Source of the DNA: Chitinophagaceae bacterium
GTDB taxonomy: Bacteria > Bacteroidota > Bacteroidia > Chitinophagales > Chitinophagaceae
Assembly: GCA_019695015.1 (NCBI GenBank)
Contig: JAIBAV010000036.1
Location: 1 to 40,266, forward strand
DNA length: 40,266 nucleotides
Direction: 5' to 3'
Part shown: piece after piece, positions 1 to 8,972 of the stretch
Numbering within the stretch: the first letter of the stretch is position 1
How the letters are laid out: every line of letters starts with the position of its first letter
Made by a program: the position numbers and the translations under genes
The notes under the pieces: model-generated
Told to the model about the DNA's origin: nothing
The model's input: the letters and a program-made list of their open reading frames with translations, nothing else
Databases searched by the model: none

Positions 1-529
1 CTGATGCTACACCAAAAAAGATAGAAAAAATTACCAACTGTAAAATTTCATTAGTAGCCATTGCCTCTATAAAACTTTTGGGTATTACATGCTCAACAAA
101 ATTTTGAAGTGAAAAAGATGTTTGCTTAGTCATTAAATCTTTCAACCCTTCGCTGTCTTGTAATCCTAATTGAATGTATTGGCCAGGTTTAAAATAATTT
201 ACAAGTACTAAGCCTATTAATAAAGAAATTAAAGAAGCAGTAATAAACCATATCATAGCTTTACCTCCTACTCTACCAACAGTCTTTAAGTCGCCAAGTT
301 TAGAAATACCAACTACTAAGGTGGTAAAAACTAATGGAGCAATAATCATTTGTACCAAGCGTATAAACACAGTGCTTAACAATTTAATGTTACCTGAAAA
401 TCCTTTTCTAAAAGTTTCGGTAGTATTATTAAACACTAAATAACCTACCAAAACGCCAAGAATCATGGCAACAATTATCCAAAGTGTTAGTTTAGATTTT
501 TTAGGGGCAGTAGTACTTGGAGTACTCAT
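1..529 (-). CDS. Dicarboxylate/amino acid:cation symporter (SDF family), C-terminus cut by window edge
   Basis: The gene reads leftwards from an ATG at 527-529 and runs off the window start, giving about 176 N-terminal codons with no stop. The start MSTPSTTAPKKSK is followed by a first membrane segment (LTLWIIVAMILGVLVGY), then a segment reading IRLVQMIIAPLVFTTLVVGI, which matches the conserved second helix region of Glt/DctA transporters. The visible end, NEILQLVIFSIFFGVAS, matches their helix 5 region. Family members carry Na+- or H+-coupled uptake of C4-dicarboxylates, glutamate or aspartate across the inner membrane. The substrate cannot be told, because the hairpin and helix 8 residues that set it are outside the window. 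It is divergent from the APC permease across about 160 bp. Family call secure, substrate unknown. Confidence 0.88.
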   Translation of the reverse strand, partial: MSTPSTTAPKKSKLTLWIIVAMILGVLVGYLVFNNTTETFRKGFSGNIKLLSTVFIRLVQMIIAPLVFTTLVVGISKLGDLKTVGRVGGKAMIWFITASLISLLIGLVLVNYFKPGQYIQLGLQDSEGLKDLMTKQTSFSLQNFVEHVIPKSFIEAMATNEILQLVIFSIFFGVAS

Positions 530-687
530 GTATGTTTTATTTTCTAATTTAAAAAGGCAATATATAGTATTTAGCTCAATATCTACACTAATCAAATAAT
601 AACCACTAATAAAAGTTTTATAATAATTATTTGAGATTATCCCTATTTTTAGGCAATCAAACTGAAACTATTAACCAAAACAATTTT

Positions 688-2166
688 ATGGGATTATTTA
701 CAAAGAAGTCTATTGATATTTTGCTATCTGAAGCAAATGAAACCGGCGAAAACTCACTTAAAAGAACCTTAGGAGGATGGGGTTTAATTGCTTTAGGAAT
801 TGGTGCAATTATAGGAGCTGGTTTATTTGTTCGTACAGCTGCAGCCATTGCTCAAAATGCTGGGCCTTCAGTAACTATAGGTTTTTTAGTAGCGGCCTTA
901 GGATGTACTTTTGCAGGTTTGTGTTATGCTGAGCTTTCTTCCTCTATTCCTATATCTGGTAGTGCATACACCTATACTTATGCTACCATGGGTGAATTTT
1001 TAGCATGGATAATTGGATGGGATTTGGTACTTGAGTATGCAGTTGGTGCTGCTACTGTTGGTATTGCATGGAGTGAATATTTGAACAATTTATTAGTAGA
1101 AGTTTTTCATTTAAGCCCTATACCTTATGAATGGTGTCATTCACCATTTCAAACCTCTGTAGATGGGGTTAATGGCATTATTAATTTACCTGCTTTAGGT
1201 ATTGTTGTTTTACTTAGTTTATTATTAATTAGAGGTATTAAAGAATCTACACTAGTAAACAACTTTATAGTTATTTTAAAAGTTGCTATTGTTATTTTAA
1301 TAATTGCTTTAGGTTGGAGTTATATTAACCCTGCTTATCACACACCTTACATTCCTGAAGCCACAAAATATACAGATCATCATGGTACTACTTACAATTT
1401 TGGAGGCGTTATGGGCATTTTAGGAGCAGCTGGTACAGTATTTTTTGCCTTTATTGGATTTGATGCTGTAAGTACTGCTGCACAAGAAACTAAGAATCCC
1501 AAAAAAGATATGCCATTTGGCATTTTAGGTTCACTAATTATTTGTACCCTTTTATATGTATTATTCTCTCATGTTTTATCTGGTTTAGCACCTGTAGATT
1601 TTTTCAGAGATCCTAGTAAAGGTGGAGAAGCATCAGTTGTTGCTGCTATTAAAGAAGCAATGCATGGTTATGGTTGGTTAAGCAAATCTATCACTGTAGC
1701 TATTCTTGCTGGTTTTTCTTCTGTTATTCTTGTAATGCTATTGGGACAAAGCCGTGTATTTTACTCCATGAGTAAAGATGGTTTATTACCAAAAGCATTT
1801 TCTGATGTTCATCCAAAATATAAAACACCGTATAAAGGCAACTTGGTAATTCTTATTTTAGTTGCATTATTTGCTGCCTTTGTACCTGGAGATGTGGTAG
1901 GCCACATGACAAGCATTGGTACCTTATTTGCATTTATGTTGGTTTGTATTGCTGTAATAATTTTAAGAAAAAAAGAACCAAACTTACCTCGCCAATTTAA
2001 AACACCATTAGTGCCATTAATACCAATTTTAGGTGTATTATCTTGTGGTGCTATGATTTTTGGATTAGGTTGGGAGAACTGGGCAAGATTAATTGGCTGG
2101 CTTGCTCTTGGTTTTATTATTTATTTTGGTTATGGAAAACGCCACAGCAAATTAAGAAATAAATAA
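688..2166 (+). CDS. APC-family amino acid permease (YfnA/cationic amino acid transporter-like)
   Basis: A 492-residue inner-membrane amino acid transporter. Near the N-terminus, GIGAIIGAGLFVRTA is the conserved unwound TM1 substrate-binding segment of APC permeases, and GFLVAALGCTFAGLCYAELSS is TM2. FFAFIGFDAVSTAAQETKNP is the typical TM6 and following loop, and about 12 hydrophobic segments are visible. An in-frame TTG at 631 would add 19 residues without family resemblance (MRLSLFLGNQ...), so I use the ATG at 688, which starts MGLFTKKSID and leads directly to the usual cytosolic N-tail. A bidirectional terminator-like hairpin follows. The closest described group would be the YfnA/CAT type, which points to cationic or broad amino acids, but specificity cannot be read from sequence. 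Confidence 0.9.
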   Translation: MGLFTKKSIDILLSEANETGENSLKRTLGGWGLIALGIGAIIGAGLFVRTAAAIAQNAGPSVTIGFLVAALGCTFAGLCYAELSSSIPISGSAYTYTYATMGEFLAWIIGWDLVLEYAVGAATVGIAWSEYLNNLLVEVFHLSPIPYEWCHSPFQTSVDGVNGIINLPALGIVVLLSLLLIRGIKESTLVNNFIVILKVAIVILIIALGWSYINPAYHTPYIPEATKYTDHHGTTYNFGGVMGILGAAGTVFFAFIGFDAVSTAAQETKNPKKDMPFGILGSLIICTLLYVLFSHVLSGLAPVDFFRDPSKGGEASVVAAIKEAMHGYGWLSKSITVAILAGFSSVILVMLLGQSRVFYSMSKDGLLPKAFSDVHPKYKTPYKGNLVILILVALFAAFVPGDVVGHMTSIGTLFAFMLVCIAVIILRKKEPNLPRQFKTPLVPLIPILGVLSCGAMIFGLGWENWARLIGWLALGFIIYFGYGKRHSKLRNK

Positions 2167-2194
2167 ATATTCCGTTTTATTAACAACAATAAAT

Positions 2195-2224
2195 AAAGGC
2201 TGCAACTTAAATATTGCAGCCTTT
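2195..2224. terminator. Bidirectional rho-independent terminator between convergent permease and purD
   Basis: An 11-bp perfect inverted repeat (AAAGGCTGCAA at 2195-2205, TTGCAGCCTTT at 2214-2224) with an 8-nt loop lies between the stop of the permease (2166) and the stop of purD (2251). The A-rich left flank and T-rich right flank let it end transcription from both sides. Confidence 0.85.
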
Positions 2225-2250
2225 AAAATTTTCAATACTAGTAGCATTAT

Positions 2251-3537
2251 TTACTTAAACTCGTAGCCAATATCTCTTCTAAAATACATACCTTCAAAAG
2301 ATATTGAATTTAAAACATGGATAGATTTTTCTACAGCATTTTTTATACTACTCCCTTTTGCAGTTACAGCAAGCACTCTTCCTCCATTAGTTACAATCTC
2401 TCCATTTTCATTTTGTTTAGTGCCTGCATGAAAAATTAAAATATCCTTCTCAGTTTTTAAATTATTTAAGTTATGAATGATGTAATTTGTTTTATAGGTA
2501 GAAGGATAGCCACCACTAACAGCCATAATTGTTGCAAAGCTTTCCTCAAAAAATTCAATATTGGCATCTGCCAAAGTATTGTTACCCATTGCTGCAAAAA
2601 GGCTTACTAAATCTGTTTCCAACCTTGGTAATATTACTTCAGTTTCAGGGTCGCCTAATCTACAATTGTATTCTATAACATAAGGAGTGCCATTACAGTT
2701 CATCAATCCAAAAAATACAAACCCGTTATAAATAAGCTCTTCTTTTTCTAACCCACTAATTGTTGGTTTAATAATGGTTTCTTCAACTTTTTGTAAAAAA
2801 ATTTCATCTGCAAAAGCAACAGGACTAACACAACCCATGCCACCTGTGTTTAAACCAGTATCTCCTTCTCCTACTCTTTTATAATCTTTAGCATGGCCAA
2901 TAATTTTATAATCTTTTCCATTTGTTAAAGCAAAAACACTTAATTCTATTCCGTTAAGAAACTCCTCAACTACCACTTTATCGCTTGCTTTACCAAATTG
3001 TTTGTGTATAAGCATATCTTCTACAACACTAATAGCATGTTCGGTAGTTTCGCAAATTATTACTCCTTTACCTGCAGCCAAACCATCTGCCTTAACAACA
3101 ATGGGTAAACTATGTTGTTGTATATATTTTTTTGCTTCCTCTATTTCACTAACAGAAAACTCTGCATAAGTAGCTGTAGGAATTTTATAGGTTTGCATAA
3201 ATTGTTTACTAAATGCTTTACTACCTTCTAACTGTGCAGCTTTAGCAGATGGACCAACTACAATTATATGTTGTAGCAACTCATCTTTCTTGTAATAATC
3301 AAACACACCATTTACCAAAGGCTCTTCTGGACCTACAACAACAATATCTATATTTTTTTCTATGCAAAATTGCTTTTGACTTTCAAAATCATTTACATCA
3401 ATAGATACATTTATTCCTATTAAATTGGTACCAGCATTACCTGGTGCTATAAATAAATTATTACAATGATGGCTTTGCTTCATCTTCCATGCCAAAGCAT
3501 TTTCTCTTCCACCACTACCTAACAAAAGAATATTCAT
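2251..3537 (-). CDS. purD: Phosphoribosylamine--glycine ligase (GAR synthetase)
   Basis: Catalyses the ATP-dependent joining of glycine to 5-phosphoribosylamine, the second step of de novo purine synthesis, in the cytosol. At 428 residues it has the family's full length. MNILLLGSGGRENALAWK is the N-terminal nucleotide-binding start, VVKADGLAAGKGV is the ATP-grasp phosphate-binding loop near residue 150, and EYNCRLGDPETE is the metal-binding and catalytic signature near residue 290. The start ATG (3535-3537) gives the exact family N-terminus. A -7-like TACTTTCG element lies on the minus strand at 3559-3566, about 22 bp upstream of the ATG. It is a lone gene; the window's other de novo purine gene is purQ at 35.2 kb. 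Confidence 0.97.
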   Translation of the reverse strand: MNILLLGSGGRENALAWKMKQSHHCNNLFIAPGNAGTNLIGINVSIDVNDFESQKQFCIEKNIDIVVVGPEEPLVNGVFDYYKKDELLQHIIVVGPSAKAAQLEGSKAFSKQFMQTYKIPTATYAEFSVSEIEEAKKYIQQHSLPIVVKADGLAAGKGVIICETTEHAISVVEDMLIHKQFGKASDKVVVEEFLNGIELSVFALTNGKDYKIIGHAKDYKRVGEGDTGLNTGGMGCVSPVAFADEIFLQKVEETIIKPTISGLEKEELIYNGFVFFGLMNCNGTPYVIEYNCRLGDPETEVILPRLETDLVSLFAAMGNNTLADANIEFFEESFATIMAVSGGYPSTYKTNYIIHNLNNLKTEKDILIFHAGTKQNENGEIVTNGGRVLAVTAKGSSIKNAVEKSIHVLNSISFEGMYFRRDIGYEFK

Positions 3538-3697
3538 ATTTACATAATTATTTAAGGCGAAAGTAAATGCGATTTTTTAAACAAAACATTGAATTTTTAT
3601 TCCTCTACTTTAACTGTTAAAACTTTTTAAGAAGTTTATTAACTTTTCTACTTATTTTCAAGCCTTCAAAATAACCTCTAACGAAAATTAATTGTAT

Positions 3698-5194
3698 ATG
3701 AATCAAACTGCTGCACCTACTTCAGGACATCCTAAGGGTCTTTATTTATTATTTTTTACTGAAATGTGGGAACGTTTTAGTTATTATGGCATGAGAGCAA
3801 TTTTTGTGTTATATATGACCAAAATGCTTTTAATGCCCGATGATACTGCCTCAAATATTTATGGTAGTTATACCGGTTTAGTGTATTTAACTCCTTTATT
3901 AGGTGGCTATTTAAGCGACCGTTTTTTAGGTAATAGAAGAAGTATTGAAATTGGAGGAGTATTGATGGCATTAGGGCAATTTTTAATGTTTTTTAGTGCC
4001 TCGGCAACCGGAACAATGGCAATTACATTTATGTGGGCTGGCTTAACAGCTCTAATAATTGGGAATGGTTTTTTTAAACCCAATATTTCAACAATGGTTG
4101 GCCAATTGTACCCAGCAGGAGATAGAAGAGTTGATAGTGCTTTCACAATTTTTTATATGGGTATTAATTTGGGTGCTTTCTTCTCTCCTTTAGTATGTGG
4201 TACTTTAGCAGAAAAAATAGATTTTAAATGGGGATTTTTTGCAGCTGGTATAGGAATGGTTATTGGCTTGCTATTATTTATGGCTTTAAAAAATAAATAC
4301 CTTAATACCGAAGATGGAAAACCAATTGGAAAATCTGTAAAACCATTAGATACTAAAAATATTTTTTACCTAGTTGGCTCCATTGCTTTAATATTTTTTC
4401 TCTTAAATTTTAAAACTCTTTTTAATAATAATTGGGATGTAATTGGCTGGGTAATATATGGCTCTATGATTGCCATACCTGTAATTATATTATCTGATAA
4501 AACTATTACACCGGTAGAAAGAAGTAGAATTTTAGTAATTTTTATTCTGGCATTTTTTGTAATTTTCTTTTGGGGTGCTTTTGAGCAGGCAGGTGCATCG
4601 TTAACCATTTTTGCAGACAGACAAACAGATAGACATATTTTTGGTTGGGAAATGCCTGCAAGTTATTTTCAGTCTATCAACCCATTAGCCATTATAGCAC
4701 TTGCTCCTGTATTCTCTGCTTTATGGTTAACCTTAGGAAATAAAAATGCAGAACCTTCTACTCCTAAAAAAATGGCACTAGGTTTAGTATTGGTTGCTGT
4801 AGGTTATTTATTAATTGCATATGCAGTTAAAGGTGTGGATGCATCCACCAAAGTAAGCATGTTTTGGTTATTTAGTTTATACATTGTGCATACTATGGGA
4901 GAACTATGTTTATCACCTATAGGATTATCCATGGTTGCAAAATTATCGCCATTAAGATTTTCCTCTTTACTAATGGGAACTTGGTTTTTAGCCAATGCAG
5001 CTGCAAATAAATTTGCTGGCACATTAAGTGAATTAATTCCTAGCGAAACAAAACCTACTACTTCATTTATTGGTATTCAAATAACTAATTTATACGAATT
5101 CTTTACAGTATTTATTGTTATGTGCGGTTTAGCTGCTGGCATTTTATTCATGTTAAGTGGTAAACTACAAAAAATGATGCATGGCATTAAATAA
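3698..5194 (+). CDS. POT/PTR2-family proton-dependent peptide transporter (first of a tandem pair)
   Basis: A 498-residue, 12-14-helix inner-membrane transporter taking up di- and tripeptides with protons. The N-terminus LYLLFFTEMWERFSYYGMRAI holds the ExxERFxYY proton-coupling motif, GGYLSDRFLGNRRSIEIGG is the family loop 2-3 motif, and FYMGINLGAFFSPL is the PTR2 signature. The upstream in-frame TTG at 3692 would only add MY, so the ATG at 3698 (MNQTAAPTSG) is used. It lies 71 bp upstream of a second POT gene, with a terminator between, so the two are likely expressed separately. The pair may split short-peptide substrates (inference). Confidence 0.94.
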   Translation: MNQTAAPTSGHPKGLYLLFFTEMWERFSYYGMRAIFVLYMTKMLLMPDDTASNIYGSYTGLVYLTPLLGGYLSDRFLGNRRSIEIGGVLMALGQFLMFFSASATGTMAITFMWAGLTALIIGNGFFKPNISTMVGQLYPAGDRRVDSAFTIFYMGINLGAFFSPLVCGTLAEKIDFKWGFFAAGIGMVIGLLLFMALKNKYLNTEDGKPIGKSVKPLDTKNIFYLVGSIALIFFLLNFKTLFNNNWDVIGWVIYGSMIAIPVIILSDKTITPVERSRILVIFILAFFVIFFWGAFEQAGASLTIFADRQTDRHIFGWEMPASYFQSINPLAIIALAPVFSALWLTLGNKNAEPSTPKKMALGLVLVAVGYLLIAYAVKGVDASTKVSMFWLFSLYIVHTMGELCLSPIGLSMVAKLSPLRFSSLLMGTWFLANAAANKFAGTLSELIPSETKPTTSFIGIQITNLYEFFTVFIVMCGLAAGILFMLSGKLQKMMHGIK

Positions 5195-5212
5195 TTGAAC
5201 TTTCTTATTTTT

Positions 5213-5246
5213 AAAGCGGTGATTTAATTTCTTCACCGCTTTTTTA
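5213..5246 (+). terminator. Rho-independent terminator between the two POT genes
   Basis: A perfect 10-bp stem (AAAGCGGTGA at 5213-5222, TCACCGCTTT at 5233-5242) with a 10-nt loop is followed by a T tract. It sits in the 71-bp gap between the two same-strand transporter genes, so the second gene must rely on readthrough or a promoter within the last 30 bp before its ATG. Confidence 0.88.
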
Positions 5247-5265
5247 TTATTTAAACTTTTTAATC

Positions 5266-6897
5266 ATGTGGAAAAAACACCCTAAAGCTTTACCCTTTTT
5301 ATTTTTTTCTGAAATGTGGGAACGGTTTGGTTATTATTTAATGATAGGTATTTTTACTTTATACCTTAAAGATGTTAAAGCAGGCTTTGCAATGACCGAG
5401 GCTGAGAGTGCTGACTTATATGGAACATTTATAGCATTGGTTTTTCTTACTCCTTTTATTGGAGGATTAATTGCCGATAGATATTGGGGGTATAGAAAAT
5501 CTATCATAATTGGTGGGCTTTTAATGGGTGCTGGCTATTGCTTAATGAGCATACACAATATAGCTGCATTATATGCTAGTATTACTTTAGTAATTGTTGG
5601 AAATGGTTTTTTTAAACCTAATATTTCAACCCTCTTAGGAAATGTGTACACTACACCACAACACAATCATCAAAAAGATGAAGGGTATAATATTTTTTAT
5701 ATGGGTATTAATATTGGTGCATTTATTTGTAATTTTTTTGGTGCCGTATTATACAATATTTTAGGTTGGGGGGCAGCATTTTTTGCTGCAGGTATTGGTA
5801 TGTTTATTGGCGTTTTAATTTTTGTAATTGGAACAAAACATTATGCAGCATTTGATATTAAAAAAGGGGTTAAAGAAGGAGATATGAGTATGGGAAAAAT
5901 TACAGTTCTTATTCTTTTACCATCTGTACTTGCTGGTGTTTTAGGATGGCTTTTGCCAGGTAATATTTTTGGTAGCGACTCTACCGATGCTTTTATTTTT
6001 GCTTGTGTACCAGTTATATTTTTTTATGCCTCTTTGTATTTTAAAGCAGATGAAAATGAAAAAACACCTATAGGCGTACTGCTTACCATTTTTGCTGTTG
6101 TAATTATGTTTTGGGCTGTATTTAAACAAAATGGCACCGCATTAAACACTTGGGCAGATAGATACACAGATCGTTCTGTATCGGGCACCACAGAAAAAGT
6201 TTTTAAAGCAGTACAATTTACACAAACCTTAAAGTACCAAAAAGATTCTGTGCCATTATATGACTCTATGTTTAGGCTTCAAAAACAAAATGGAGTAGTA
6301 ATAAAAGAGTTTAATTACCCAGTTTATTTTAGAAATGACATGAGAAGTAAAATGCAAACTGAAGGTGGCGAACTAAGCATTTGGGCTACTAATTTAAGCC
6401 AAAGTATTAACCCTGCTTGGGTAATTATTCTTACACCGTTAATAGTAGCATTTTTTACATTTTTAAGAGGTAGAAAAAAAGAACCTAGTACACCTACTAA
6501 GATTGCATTTGGATTATTTGTTTCTGCACTTTCTGTTTTAGTTATGATTGCAGCAGTAAAAGCTGGTAATAATGGGGCAGAAAAAGTAAGTGTTTGGTGG
6601 TTAATTGGTAGTTATGGAGTTGTTACCATTGGTGAACTTTTACTAAGCCCAATGGGTTTATCTTTAGTATCTAAACTAAGCCCTGTGCGTATTACTTCTT
6701 TAATGATGGGTGGATGGTTTTTATCTACTTCAATAGGTAATAAACTATCTGGTGTTTTAGCAAGTATGTGGGATAAGTACGATGATAAAGCAAACTTTTT
6801 CTGGCTAAATTTCTTTTTGTTATTATTCTCTGCATCCATTATGTTTTTAATGCTTAAGAGGCTTAATAAAGTTTTAAAAGTTAGAGGAGTTAAATAA
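5266..6897 (+). CDS. POT/PTR2-family peptide transporter with enlarged extracytoplasmic loop
   Basis: A 543-residue paralogue of the preceding transporter. LFFSEMWERFGYYLMIGIF, GGLIADRYWGYRKSIIIGG and FYMGINIGAFICNFFG are the ERFxYY, loop 2-3 and PTR2 signatures. Between ADRYTDR and SQSINP (about residues 304-380) it carries roughly 75 residues, where the first copy has about 12. The extra stretch is polar, with charged Lys/Glu residues, and so is probably a loop or small domain between helices rather than membrane. The rest aligns without large gaps. It uses the ATG at 5266, 24 bp after the terminator stem, and ends just before another strong terminator. Function as peptide:proton symporter follows from the family; the role of the insert is unknown. 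Confidence 0.93.
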   Translation: MWKKHPKALPFLFFSEMWERFGYYLMIGIFTLYLKDVKAGFAMTEAESADLYGTFIALVFLTPFIGGLIADRYWGYRKSIIIGGLLMGAGYCLMSIHNIAALYASITLVIVGNGFFKPNISTLLGNVYTTPQHNHQKDEGYNIFYMGINIGAFICNFFGAVLYNILGWGAAFFAAGIGMFIGVLIFVIGTKHYAAFDIKKGVKEGDMSMGKITVLILLPSVLAGVLGWLLPGNIFGSDSTDAFIFACVPVIFFYASLYFKADENEKTPIGVLLTIFAVVIMFWAVFKQNGTALNTWADRYTDRSVSGTTEKVFKAVQFTQTLKYQKDSVPLYDSMFRLQKQNGVVIKEFNYPVYFRNDMRSKMQTEGGELSIWATNLSQSINPAWVIILTPLIVAFFTFLRGRKKEPSTPTKIAFGLFVSALSVLVMIAAVKAGNNGAEKVSVWWLIGSYGVVTIGELLLSPMGLSLVSKLSPVRITSLMMGGWFLSTSIGNKLSGVLASMWDKYDDKANFFWLNFFLLLFSASIMFLMLKRLNKVLKVRGVK

Positions 6898-6922
6898 ATA
6901 TTTTAATCAAAATTTTATTGTT

Positions 6923-6950
6923 TGCCAGCCTTTGTGCTGGCATTTTTTTA
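6923..6950 (+). terminator. Rho-independent terminator after the second POT gene
   Basis: A 7-bp perfect stem (TGCCAGC at 6923-6929, GCTGGCA at 6936-6942) with a 6-nt loop is followed directly by seven T residues. It lies between the POT gene stop and the convergent acyltransferase stop at 6968. Confidence 0.88.
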
Positions 6951-6967
6951 TTAACTAAAGAAATTAT

Positions 6968-7849
6968 TTAAATTACTAAATGACCATACTTTTTTTCATC
7001 AAATTCATATTTAAATCTTCTATGGCTCCATAAATAGTTATCTGGATGTTGTTTCACTGTTTCTTCTATAAATGCAACTAGTTGTTTTGTAATAGTGCCT
7101 TCTAGAAATTCTTTTGGTGTTGTTGTAACCAATTTAGCTTCTAATTTGTAGTAGCCTCTTTTTACTTTTGTCATCTCTATAAAAGCTATAGCTGTATTCA
7201 TACGTATTGCTCCTTTTTCTGGCCCTGTATGAAATGGTGTCATTCTACCAAAAAAAGGAAACCAAACAGCATTGGTTGGTATTGGTGGATTTTGATCTGC
7301 AATAAGCCCAATAGAATAAACGCTTTTGCTATGCTTAGGAAATTCTGTTCTAAATTCGGATGCAGGAAAAAGAATTGTACCAAATTTCTTTCTCATTATT
7401 ACCATTACCTTTTCTAAATTTTTGTTAGAAAGCCCCATATAAACACCTAAGAAAGGATATTTAAGATTGGCTGCACAACCTAAATTCAAAAATTCGGAAT
7501 TAAAAAAATGACCAGATAATAATTGAACACTTTGCCCTGTTGAATACAAATCATTTACTACTTTAAAATTTGTAATACATCGTTTATTAAACTCTTTTCT
7601 AGAAATAGTTAAGAGCTTTATACTTTCCACAAAAGAATCTATTAAATTATGATAAAAAGCTTTTGAAATTTTAATTCTTTCTCTTTCAGTTTTATCAGGA
7701 AATGCAATTTGTAAATTATTGGCAACTACATTTCTTCTATACCTAATTACATAATATGCTAATAAGTAAAAACAATCGCTCAAAAAATACATTACCCTCC
7801 AAGGTAGTAATGATAATAGGTAAAATAATGCGTAGTAGAAATAGAACAT
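6968..7849 (-). CDS. Lysophospholipid/lipid A-type acyltransferase (HtrB/LpxL family)
   Basis: A 293-residue membrane-anchored acyltransferase that adds a secondary fatty acyl chain to lipid A or a related lipid. An N-terminal hydrophobic anchor (YYALFYLLSLLPWRVMYFLS) is followed by a basic stretch. LLSGHFFNSEF supplies the HX4E catalytic pair (His114, Glu119), and SIGLIADQNPP with its AVWFPFFG continuation is the next conserved block of the family. The longest reading frame begins at a TTG (7867), but the ATG at 7847-7849 gives the usual short cytosolic start, so I chose it. Bacteroidota members of this family are less well characterised than LpxL/LpxM of Proteobacteria, so the acceptor is inferred. 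The divergent gene 7972 is a GT9 glycosyltransferase, which fits envelope glycolipid synthesis. Confidence 0.9.
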   Translation of the reverse strand: MFYFYYALFYLLSLLPWRVMYFLSDCFYLLAYYVIRYRRNVVANNLQIAFPDKTERERIKISKAFYHNLIDSFVESIKLLTISRKEFNKRCITNFKVVNDLYSTGQSVQLLSGHFFNSEFLNLGCAANLKYPFLGVYMGLSNKNLEKVMVIMRKKFGTILFPASEFRTEFPKHSKSVYSIGLIADQNPPIPTNAVWFPFFGRMTPFHTGPEKGAIRMNTAIAFIEMTKVKRGYYKLEAKLVTTTPKEFLEGTITKQLVAFIEETVKQHPDNYLWSHRRFKYEFDEKKYGHLVI

Positions 7850-7971
7850 GTTGTTGTAAAATAACAAAAGTAAACAATAGCTGCATAAAAAATTATAACT
7901 AATAATCCGTAGCTTTTTAATTTTTTATCAACAAATAAAAAAATTAAAGGCTTTGGTAGCAACTTTGTTGA

Positions 7972-8952
7972 ATGAAATTTCTTGTAATACGTTTCTCCTC
8001 TATTGGAGATATTGTGCTTACAACACCAGTTGTAAGATGCTTAAAACAACAAGTAACAAATTCAGAGATACATTTTTTAACAAAGGCCTCATTTTCTACT
8101 ATTGTTGAAAATAATTCTTACATAGATAAAGTTGTTTTATTAAACAATAATTGGGATGAGACTATACTGCAACTAAAACAGGAAAATTATGATTATATTA
8201 TTGACTTACATCATAATTTAAGAACACTAAGAATAAAGAAAGCTTTAAAAATAAAATCGTTCTCCTATAATAAACTGAATATTCAAAAATGGTTGCTCAC
8301 CGCTTTTAAAATTAATACACTACCACCCATACATATTGTGGATAGGTATATAGAAACCGTAAAAAAAATAGGAGTAATTAACGATGGTAAAGGATTAGAT
8401 TATTTTATACCTGAAAAAGATTGCATTAAACAAAATGATATACCTGCACAACACCAGTTTGGATATATAGGTATTGTAATTGGTGCAGCATTAAATACCA
8501 AAAAAATGCCTGTAAACAAACTGATAGATTTATGCAGTAAAATAGATTTTCCTATTATTCTTTTAGGAGGTAAAGAAGACAAAGAAAATGGAGATACAAT
8601 TGCAGCAATAGATACAATAAAAATATACAATGCTTGCGGTAAGTTTAACCTTAATGAAAGTGCTGATTTAGTAAGAAAAGCTAAACTAATTATAACACAC
8701 GATACTGGATTAATGCATATAGCAGCAGCATTTAAAAAACCCATTCTTTCTGTTTGGGGTAATACAATTCCGAGTTTTGGAATGTCGCCTTATTTTGGAA
8801 ACAACCAAATTACCAATTTACATTATGAAGTAAAACTTGGATGCCGCCCATGTAGTAAAATTGGTTTTAACAAATGTCCTAAAAAACATTTTAAATGTAT
8901 GGAACAACAAGATGTGTCTCAAATTGCAAAAGATGCATTAAAGTTAGTGTAG
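7972..8952 (+). CDS. Glycosyltransferase family 9 (heptosyltransferase-like)
   Basis: A 326-residue cytosolic GT-B glycosyltransferase of the ADP-heptose:LPS heptosyltransferase family. The N-terminus MKFLVIRFSSIGDIVLTTPVVRCLK is the family hallmark. IGIVIGAALNTKKMPVNK is the start of the second Rossmann domain, and LIITHDTGLMHIAAAFKKPILSVWG is the donor-site D(T/S)G-x2-H-x-A-A motif near residues 243-250. Product inferred: transfer of heptose or a related sugar to a lipid core. The ATG at 7972 lies only 4 bp after a CAACTTTG sequence, one mismatch from the TAnnTTTG -7 element, so the transcript may be nearly leaderless. It is convergent with the alanine dehydrogenase gene (21 bp apart). Confidence 0.92.
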   Translation: MKFLVIRFSSIGDIVLTTPVVRCLKQQVTNSEIHFLTKASFSTIVENNSYIDKVVLLNNNWDETILQLKQENYDYIIDLHHNLRTLRIKKALKIKSFSYNKLNIQKWLLTAFKINTLPPIHIVDRYIETVKKIGVINDGKGLDYFIPEKDCIKQNDIPAQHQFGYIGIVIGAALNTKKMPVNKLIDLCSKIDFPIILLGGKEDKENGDTIAAIDTIKIYNACGKFNLNESADLVRKAKLIITHDTGLMHIAAAFKKPILSVWGNTIPSFGMSPYFGNNQITNLHYEVKLGCRPCSKIGFNKCPKKHFKCMEQQDVSQIAKDALKLV

Positions 8953-8972
8953 AAAGTATATAAATTGAATTG

